Shown here piece after piece: positions 8,381 to 12,942 of a stretch of 12,942 nt of DNA. Location of the stretch: positions 1 through 12,942 of the forward strand of contig DIXX01000029.1 of the NCBI GenBank assembly GCA_002428805.1, given 5' to 3'. The DNA is from Cetobacterium sp. UBA6069 (GTDB lineage: Bacteria > Fusobacteriota > Fusobacteriia > Fusobacteriales > Fusobacteriaceae). Numbering within the stretch: the stretch's first letter is position 1; every line of letters begins with the position of its first letter. The position numbers were made by a program, and so were the translations under genes. Under the pieces are notes generated by a model, which was not told where the DNA came from, searched no databases, and saw only the letters and a program-made list of their open reading frames with translations.

Positions 8381-9112
8381 TTATTTTAAAATTGTTTTTA
8401 ACTCTGAATACTGATTAGTTACTCTTTCAATCTCTTTTTCAATACTTGGATAGTTTTCTGCTATCGCTCCTTGAATATATAAAGTTGATAATCCATTTGC
8501 TAAGTGTAATATATGATCTTTTTTCAAAGATATATTAACTAATGTTTCATCCGCTGGATCCCCAATCTCTTTTAAAAGAATCTCTCTTCCTCTCATTCCA
8601 TCAGAGAAAATCATAACACCTTCAAATTCACGGGGCTCTTTACTCTGTGGAAAATCTATAAGTATTTTTTTGACTAATGAAATCTCTAAAGGATTCTCTG
8701 CTCTAAATCCTGAACTTTTAGCTATCCATTCATTAGCTGTATCAATTACTTTTTTAAACTCTAAATAATCTATTCTAAGTCCATCTAATATCACCATCTC
8801 AGTTTTTTTCTCTAAATCCATAATAACTCCAAGACTTAGATAATCTGCATCCTCTAATTTTGTTGGAATTATTGGAATAACTAAGTTTTTACCAGTTACA
8901 TAAGAAACAACATCATTTGACATATTTCCACTAAACTTATATTGAACTCCCTTCACCTCTTTATAAAGATTTAAAATCTGTGTTTCAATTTTTCCTACAT
9001 CCTGCGAAACTCCAATAAAAGTATTTTTACTTTTTACTTCTGTTGAAGTTTTTTCTGGTGTATTGCACCCTAACAATTGAACCAAACATACAAACAAGAA
9101 AATTTTCTTCAT
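8381..9112 (-). CDS. Predicted lipoprotein of unknown function (243 aa)
   Basis: The N-terminus is MKKIFLFVCLVQLLGC: a short lipoprotein signal peptide with lipobox LLGC, so Cys16 is the expected lipidated residue. Position +2 is Asn, not Asp, so the sequence shows no inner-membrane retention signal of the E. coli type. After a Ser/Thr/Lys-rich tether (17-30) comes a mixed alpha/beta domain of about 200 residues, ending in a helix (about 220-243) that may be amphipathic. I do not recognise the fold and see no catalytic motif. It is the first gene of the leftward operon, directly behind the promoter at 9180-9208. Its ribosome binding site GGAGGGGAG (9116-9124) is strong. Its position suggests an assembly or docking factor for the three exported proteins that follow; this is inference from context alone. 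Confidence 0.8.
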   Translation of the reverse strand: MKKIFLFVCLVQLLGCNTPEKTSTEVKSKNTFIGVSQDVGKIETQILNLYKEVKGVQYKFSGNMSNDVVSYVTGKNLVIPIIPTKLEDADYLSLGVIMDLEKKTEMVILDGLRIDYLEFKKVIDTANEWIAKSSGFRAENPLEISLVKKILIDFPQSKEPREFEGVMIFSDGMRGREILLKEIGDPADETLVNISLKKDHILHLANGLSTLYIQGAIAENYPSIEKEIERVTNQYSELKTILK

Positions 9113-9179
9113 AAGCTCCCCTCCATACTTTATTTCTTCATGTTCTTTTTTATTCCTATGTTCTCGTTCAATTTTACGG

Positions 9180-9208
9180 AAATAAAATAACGCTTCCTTG
9201 TTTTCAAC
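9180..9208 (-). promoter_or_regulatory. Sigma70-type promoter of the four-gene surface-protein operon
   Basis: On the minus strand, TTGAAA (plus positions 9203-9208) and TATTTT (9180-9185) are separated by exactly 17 bp. This is 5/6 and 4/6 agreement with the housekeeping consensus. Transcription would begin near 9173, leaving an untranslated leader of about 60 nt before the lipoprotein ATG. The stretch upstream of the -35 (9211-9230) is runs of A and T, which could act as an UP-like element. No other promoter of similar quality was seen inside the operon, so the four genes are probably co-transcribed from here. Confidence 0.55.
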
Positions 9209-9222
9209 TTAAAAATTTTTTT

Positions 9223-9271
9223 TATTTTTTGTAAAAGTATATAATTAAAAGATTTTTTTATATTTTTTGTA
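9223..9271 (+). repeat. 11-bp direct repeat TATTTTTTGTA around the rightward promoter region
   Basis: TATTTTTTGTA occurs at 9223-9233 and again at 9261-9271, start points 38 bp apart. The two copies flank the candidate -10 hexamer TATAAT (9240-9245) of the rightward genes. They could be a pair of operator half-sites, or chance repetition in a very AT-rich spacer. The sequence is exact in both copies, but its low complexity keeps the confidence low. Confidence 0.3.
9240..9245 (+). promoter_or_regulatory. Candidate -10 element of the acyltransferase-mgtA pair
   Basis: TATAAT matches the consensus -10 exactly and lies 61 bp upstream of the ATG at 9306. At the 17-bp spacing the -35 position reads TTTTTT, and no TTGACA-like hexamer is present at 16-19 bp. 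The promoter may therefore need an activator or be weak. The leader would be only about 50 nt, too short for a Mg2+-sensing M-box riboswitch. Confidence 0.35.
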
Positions 9272-9294
9272 TATAAATTTAACATCAAAATTTT

Positions 9295-9299
9295 GGAGG
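9295..9299 (+). promoter_or_regulatory. Ribosome binding site that fixes the acyltransferase start at 9306
   Basis: GGAGG is followed by a 6-base spacer and ATG at 9306. The same frame stays open upstream to a TTG at 9267. That start has no Shine-Dalgarno sequence, and the 13 residues it would add include the codons of this ribosome binding site. The ATG at 9306 is therefore the better start. Confidence 0.8.
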
Positions 9300-9305
9300 G
9301 ATTCT

Positions 9306-10379
9306 ATGAAATGGCTAAATAAACTACTCTATTTCTCAAATAAAAAATCAAATAAAGGTAAATATAGTTTATCCAAAAATGAGATCCAAAAAATTCAATA
9401 TTGCTTATCTGTTTCTAAAAATGAAAATGGATTTCTTGCTCTTTTGAATGATAAAAATTTTTTCTTTTATCCTGAAAACTCGGAAAATTGTTGTTTTATT
9501 ATGTATGGTGAGAAAGGAAATTCATACATCGCTATGGGGGATCCTATCGGTTATGAGGAGTTCTTTGAAAAAGCTATTCAAGAGTTTAAAAAATTTTGTA
9601 AAAAGAATGAAAAAAAATGTATTTTTTATGAAGTTGACCACCCATATATAGGAAATTATCTTAAAAACAACATGATTATATCTAAAATCGGAGAGCGGGG
9701 AAAAATAATATTAAAAGACTTTACTATCGAAGGCTCTGATATGAAAAAACTTAGATATTCTTACACTCATTTTAAAAAAGATAATTATACTTTCAGAGTT
9801 CTTAATAAAAATAATAATGGCTCTATAATTCAAACTTTATCAGATATATCTAAAGAGTGGTTAAAAAGAAAAAATGCCTCAGAAAAAAAATTCTCTATTG
9901 GTCATTTTAATGAAGAGTATATAAAAAATTTCGATATAGCTATTGTTGAGAAAAATGGTGAAATTATAGCGTTTACTACTTTATTTGGAACTCCTAATAA
10001 AGAGTGCTTAACACTAGATTTGATGAGACATCGAAATTATCTTGAAAATGGAGTTATGGAATTCTTTTTTGTTTCTCTTATTCTTTATGCTAAAGAAAAT
10101 AACTATCTTACTTTTAGTTTAGGGATTGTCCCTCTTTCAGGGATAGAAAAACATATTTTAACTCCATATAAAAGTATGGAACATTTTATTTTCAATCATG
10201 AAAAGCATTTTTATAATTTTAAAGGATTAAAACTTTTTAAGGATAAATTTAAACCAGAGTGGGAACCTGTTTACATAGCTTATGCTGGACACTTGATATT
10301 CCCTCTCGTATTAAAAGATATTATCTCTCTAACTAGTGGTGGAATTGTGAATGCTATTCATAAAACCAAAAAATCATAA
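9306..10379 (+). CDS. Stand-alone aminoacyl-phosphatidylglycerol synthase-type domain protein (MprF C-terminal domain, DUF2156)
   Basis: The 357-residue protein corresponds to the cytosolic catalytic part of MprF/LysS-type lipid aminoacyltransferases. In that family the tandem GNAT-fold domain moves an amino acid from aminoacyl-tRNA to phosphatidylglycerol. Family-like segments are visible: IAMGDPIG (75-82), EVDHPYIGNYL (109-119), LDLMRHR followed by NGVMEFFF (237-255), FSLGIVPLSG (270-279) and HFYNFKGLKLFKDKFKPEWE near 301-320. The C-terminal ISLTSGGI also fits. There is no N-terminal multi-helix flippase domain and no clear transmembrane helix, so it must act as a soluble or peripheral enzyme. 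Unlike the divergent exported proteins it has several cysteines, as expected for a cytoplasmic protein. It precedes the Mg2+ ATPase gene by 17 bp and is surely co-transcribed. Lipid substrate and amino acid cannot be read from sequence. An alternative is a GNAT-type transferase acting on another acceptor, as is possible for DUF2156 proteins in general. Confidence 0.85.
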   Translation: MKWLNKLLYFSNKKSNKGKYSLSKNEIQKIQYCLSVSKNENGFLALLNDKNFFFYPENSENCCFIMYGEKGNSYIAMGDPIGYEEFFEKAIQEFKKFCKKNEKKCIFYEVDHPYIGNYLKNNMIISKIGERGKIILKDFTIEGSDMKKLRYSYTHFKKDNYTFRVLNKNNNGSIIQTLSDISKEWLKRKNASEKKFSIGHFNEEYIKNFDIAIVEKNGEIIAFTTLFGTPNKECLTLDLMRHRNYLENGVMEFFFVSLILYAKENNYLTFSLGIVPLSGIEKHILTPYKSMEHFIFNHEKHFYNFKGLKLFKDKFKPEWEPVYIAYAGHLIFPLVLKDIISLTSGGIVNAIHKTKKS

Positions 10380-10396
10380 TTTAAGGACGTGATTTT

Positions 10397-12942
10397 ATGA
10401 AAAATATAAACTTTCAAAATAGTGGGCATGATAGCAGCTCAATTTTAAAGCTATTCTCTCAAGCAAATGTTGAAACTATTTTTTCAACATTAAATACCTC
10501 GTTGAATGGCTTATCCAAAACTCAAAGTGAGGCTTTATTAAAAGAGGTTGGTATAAATGAGATTGTAAAAGAAAAAGTAAAACCTTGGTATACTCAGCTT
10601 TTTTTAGCTTTTATAACTCCATTTAATCTTATTTTATCAATATTAGCTGGAGTTTCATTTTTTACAGATATAATCTTTGCTCAAAAGCATGATCAATCTT
10701 GGTTTTCGATAGTCCTTATTTTTTCAATGATCTTAGTCAGTAGTCTCATAAAGTTTTTCCAAGAATATAACTCTTCAAAAACTGCAGAAGCACTAAAAAA
10801 TCTTATTACAACAACTGTAAATGTTATAAGAGACAATGCTTCAGAAGAGATAAATATGAAAAAACTTGTTCCAGGTGATATTGTTAAACTTGCTGCAGGA
10901 GATATTATTCCCGCAGATATAAGAGTTATATCGAGCAAGGATCTTTTCCTTAGCCAATCTGCTCTTACTGGTGAATCAGCACCAATCGAAAAAAATTCAA
11001 TTCTGCACTCTAGTGATACTTCAGTTACTGATTTAACAAATATTTTGTTAATGGGAACAAATGTATTGAGTGGTACTGCAACTGGAGTTGTTCTTGCAAC
11101 TGGAAAAAATAGTTACCTAAATGCTATTGGGGAGTCTTTAAAAAATAGTTCAACTACAAATAGTTTTGAAAAAGGAATTGACGATATATCTAGGCTTCTA
11201 ATAAAATTTATGATTTTAATGGTACCTATCGTTTTCTTTATCAATGGCTACCTAAAAGATTCTTGGTTTGAAGCTTTCCTTTTCAGTATCTCTGTTGCGA
11301 TAGGGTTGACACCTGAGATGTTACCTATGATTGTTACTGGTAATCTTACAAAAGGTGCTATTGAGCTTTCAAAAAAGAAAACAATTGTAAAAAAACTTGA
11401 TGCTATACATAATTTTGGTGCTATGAATATTCTTTGTACAGATAAAACTGGAACTTTAACTCAAGACAAAGTTGCCGTTGTAAAATATATCAATTTCAAT
11501 GGTGATGAAGATGATTATGTTTTATACCTAGCTTATCTTAATAGTTTTTTCCAAACTGGCCTTAAAAATCTTATGGATAGAGCTATTCTAGAGTTTGAAG
11601 AGGAGCACTACGGAGTAAAGCATGAGTTTAAAAAAGTTGATGAGTTACCTTTCGATTTTGAGCGTAGACGAATGTCTGTTATCTTAGAAGATAATCATAG
11701 TAAAAGATTTATGATTACTAAGGGGGCTATTGAAGAGATGCTCCATGCTTCTGAATTCGTTGAGATAGATGATATAACCATCCCAATGACTCAAGAAATT
11801 AGAGAAAAAATTGTAGATTTGGTTTCTAAATTAAATGAAGATGGGATGAGGGTAATTGGAATTACTAAAAAATATCTTCCTCAAGATAGAGATCTTAATT
11901 TCACAATTAAAGATGAAAGTGAAATGAGTTTTATAGGAATGTTAGGTTTTTTAGATCCTGCAAAAGATGGTGTCAGTGATGTTTTAAAAAATCTGAATGA
12001 ATATGGTGTTGATATAAAAATATTAACTGGAGATAATGAACTTGTAACAAGAAAAATCTGTAAAGATATAGATTTTAAAATAACTGGTTGCTTAAATGGT
12101 AATACTCTAGAAGTTTTAAATGATGCACAACTGAAAGATTTACTAAAAACTACTAATATCTTCTGCAAACTTTCTCCAATAGATAAGAGTAGAATTATAA
12201 AACTTTTAAAAGAGATGGGAAATACAGTTGGATATATGGGTGATGGAATCAATGATGCTCCTGCATTAAAACAGTCTGATGTAGGTATATCTGTAGATAC
12301 AGCTATGGATATTGCTAAAGAATCCGCTCAAATAATTTTATTAGAAAAAGATTTATCTGTTCTTTTAGAAGGAGTTATTGTAGGTCGAAAAATATATACT
12401 AATATGATTAAATATTTAAAAATGACAGCTTCATCTAATTTTGGAAATGTTTTCAGTGTTGTTTTAGCAAGTGCATTTTTACCATTTTTACCGATGCTTC
12501 CAATACAGATACTTTTCCAAAATTTGTTATATGATATATCTCAAATCTCAATTCCTTGGGATAATGTTGATAAAGAGGAGATTATTAGTCCCAAAAATTG
12601 GAATGCTAAAAATGTTGCAAAGTTTATGATTTATATTGGCCCTCTTAGCTCTATATTTGATGTACTGACATTTTTATTGATGTTTTATATTTTCAAAGCC
12701 AATACTCTTGCTAGTCAAGATCTGTTCCATACTGGTTGGTTTATTGAAAGTATTATTTCACAAACTCTTATAATTCATCTTATAAGAACTAGAAAAATTC
12801 CGTTTATACAATCTAGTGCAGATATAAAAGTTATTCTTTTAACAACTACAATTATGATATTTGCTATACTTGTTCCTTATAGTAAACTAAGTTCAACATT
12901 AGGATTCGTTCCTCTTGCAAGTAGCTACTATTTCTGGTTATT
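10397..12942 (+). CDS. mgtA: Mg2+-transporting P-type ATPase, MgtA/MgtB family (3' end cut off by window)
   Basis: P-type (P3B) ATPase that imports Mg2+ across the inner membrane. The frame is open from ATG 10397 to the window end: 848 complete codons of the roughly 900 usual, so only the last helix or so is missing. Helices TM1-2 lie at about 65-120. The actuator motif TGES is at 191-194. TM4 has TPEMLPMIV (305-313), the MgtA-type version of the PEGL/PEML segment. The phosphorylated Asp349 sits in DKTGTLT. K442 begins the nucleotide-binding KGA motif, LTGDN is at 543-547 and GDGINDAP at 615-622. In the membrane part, QNLLYDISQISIPWDNVD (708-725) is typical of MgtA. No catalytic residue is missing. 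The Shine-Dalgarno is a modest AAGGA (10383-10387), 9 bases upstream. The 17-bp gap after the acyltransferase gene has no promoter or terminator, so expression should follow that gene. MgtA and MgtB cannot be told apart here; the symbol is a family-level choice. Confidence 0.93.
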   Translation, partial: MKNINFQNSGHDSSSILKLFSQANVETIFSTLNTSLNGLSKTQSEALLKEVGINEIVKEKVKPWYTQLFLAFITPFNLILSILAGVSFFTDIIFAQKHDQSWFSIVLIFSMILVSSLIKFFQEYNSSKTAEALKNLITTTVNVIRDNASEEINMKKLVPGDIVKLAAGDIIPADIRVISSKDLFLSQSALTGESAPIEKNSILHSSDTSVTDLTNILLMGTNVLSGTATGVVLATGKNSYLNAIGESLKNSSTTNSFEKGIDDISRLLIKFMILMVPIVFFINGYLKDSWFEAFLFSISVAIGLTPEMLPMIVTGNLTKGAIELSKKKTIVKKLDAIHNFGAMNILCTDKTGTLTQDKVAVVKYINFNGDEDDYVLYLAYLNSFFQTGLKNLMDRAILEFEEEHYGVKHEFKKVDELPFDFERRRMSVILEDNHSKRFMITKGAIEEMLHASEFVEIDDITIPMTQEIREKIVDLVSKLNEDGMRVIGITKKYLPQDRDLNFTIKDESEMSFIGMLGFLDPAKDGVSDVLKNLNEYGVDIKILTGDNELVTRKICKDIDFKITGCLNGNTLEVLNDAQLKDLLKTTNIFCKLSPIDKSRIIKLLKEMGNTVGYMGDGINDAPALKQSDVGISVDTAMDIAKESAQIILLEKDLSVLLEGVIVGRKIYTNMIKYLKMTASSNFGNVFSVVLASAFLPFLPMLPIQILFQNLLYDISQISIPWDNVDKEEIISPKNWNAKNVAKFMIYIGPLSSIFDVLTFLLMFYIFKANTLASQDLFHTGWFIESIISQTLIIHLIRTRKIPFIQSSADIKVILLTTTIMIFAILVPYSKLSSTLGFVPLASSYYFWL

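Noticed and set aside
9267..9305. TTG start giving a 370-residue acyltransferase
   Set aside because: No ribosome binding site precedes it, while GGAGG with ideal spacing precedes the ATG at 9306.
9246..9305. M-box or mgtA-leader type Mg2+-sensing riboswitch
   Set aside because: The leader between the candidate -10 and the ATG is about 50 nt of nearly pure A/T with no stable stems, too short for an M-box. The 17 bp directly before mgtA cannot hold a leader either.
9306..10379. Full-length MprF with flippase
   Set aside because: Only the C-terminal catalytic region is present; the upstream spacer contains no remnant of the N-terminal transmembrane domain, so it is a naturally short form, not a visible truncation.
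11881..12252. Leftward open frame of 123 codons inside the Mg2+ ATPase gene
   Set aside because: It is antisense to the conserved phosphatase and nucleotide-binding part of the ATPase, whose motifs are intact. A shorter leftward frame at 10693-10938 is rejected for the same reason, and so is the second-frame overlap at 9448-9651 in the acyltransferase gene.
1..12942. tRNA, rRNA, CRISPR array, insertion sequence or prophage remnants
   Set aside because: No cloverleaf-like segment, regularly spaced repeats, transposase or integrase frame or terminal inverted repeats were seen in the few short non-coding gaps.

Overview
The window is AT-rich, densely coding DNA. It most likely comes from a didermic, low-GC bacterium of the Fusobacteriota (Fusobacterium, Cetobacterium or Ilyobacter-like). 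The evidence is an outer-membrane beta-barrel protein and a lipoprotein, which need an outer membrane, combined with Firmicutes-like strong GGAGG ribosome binding sites and A/T-ending codons. The phylum is an inference; there is no rRNA or other marker here.

Layout. Positions 1-91 lie downstream of the leftward operon and carry a promoter-like extended -10 and a ribosome binding site for a gene starting just beyond the left edge. Positions 92-9112 are a four-gene leftward (minus strand) operon, read from right to left: a small lipoprotein (8381-9112), a 144-aa exported single-domain DUF11-like protein (7910-8344), a 909-aa exported multi-module protein with DUF11-type domains and Asp/Asn-rich EF-hand-like loops (5131-7860), and a 1664-aa protein with a DUF11 domain, an SdrD-B/Cna-B-like domain, Ig-like domains and a long C-terminal beta-barrel (92-5086). 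Gaps are only 36-49 bp and each gene has its own strong ribosome binding site. A good sigma70-type promoter (TTGAAA, 17 bp, TATTTT) sits at 9180-9208.

A 193-bp divergent regulatory region (9113-9305) separates this from a rightward pair. The first gene is a stand-alone aminoacyl-phosphatidylglycerol-synthase-type acyltransferase (MprF C-terminal domain, DUF2156; 9306-10379). Seventeen bp later comes an MgtA/MgtB-type P-type Mg2+ ATPase (10397 to beyond 12942, truncated by the window edge).

How they may work together. The leftward operon looks like one surface apparatus: an outer-membrane barrel anchor or conduit, a large modular secreted fibre or adhesin, a small single-domain partner and a lipoprotein. 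All four mature proteins lack cysteine apart from the lipidation residue. The rightward pair couples Mg2+ import with a predicted lipid-aminoacylation or tRNA-dependent transfer enzyme, which would make sense as a joint answer to low Mg2+ or cationic stress. Both assembly and coupling are hypotheses from domains and gene order.
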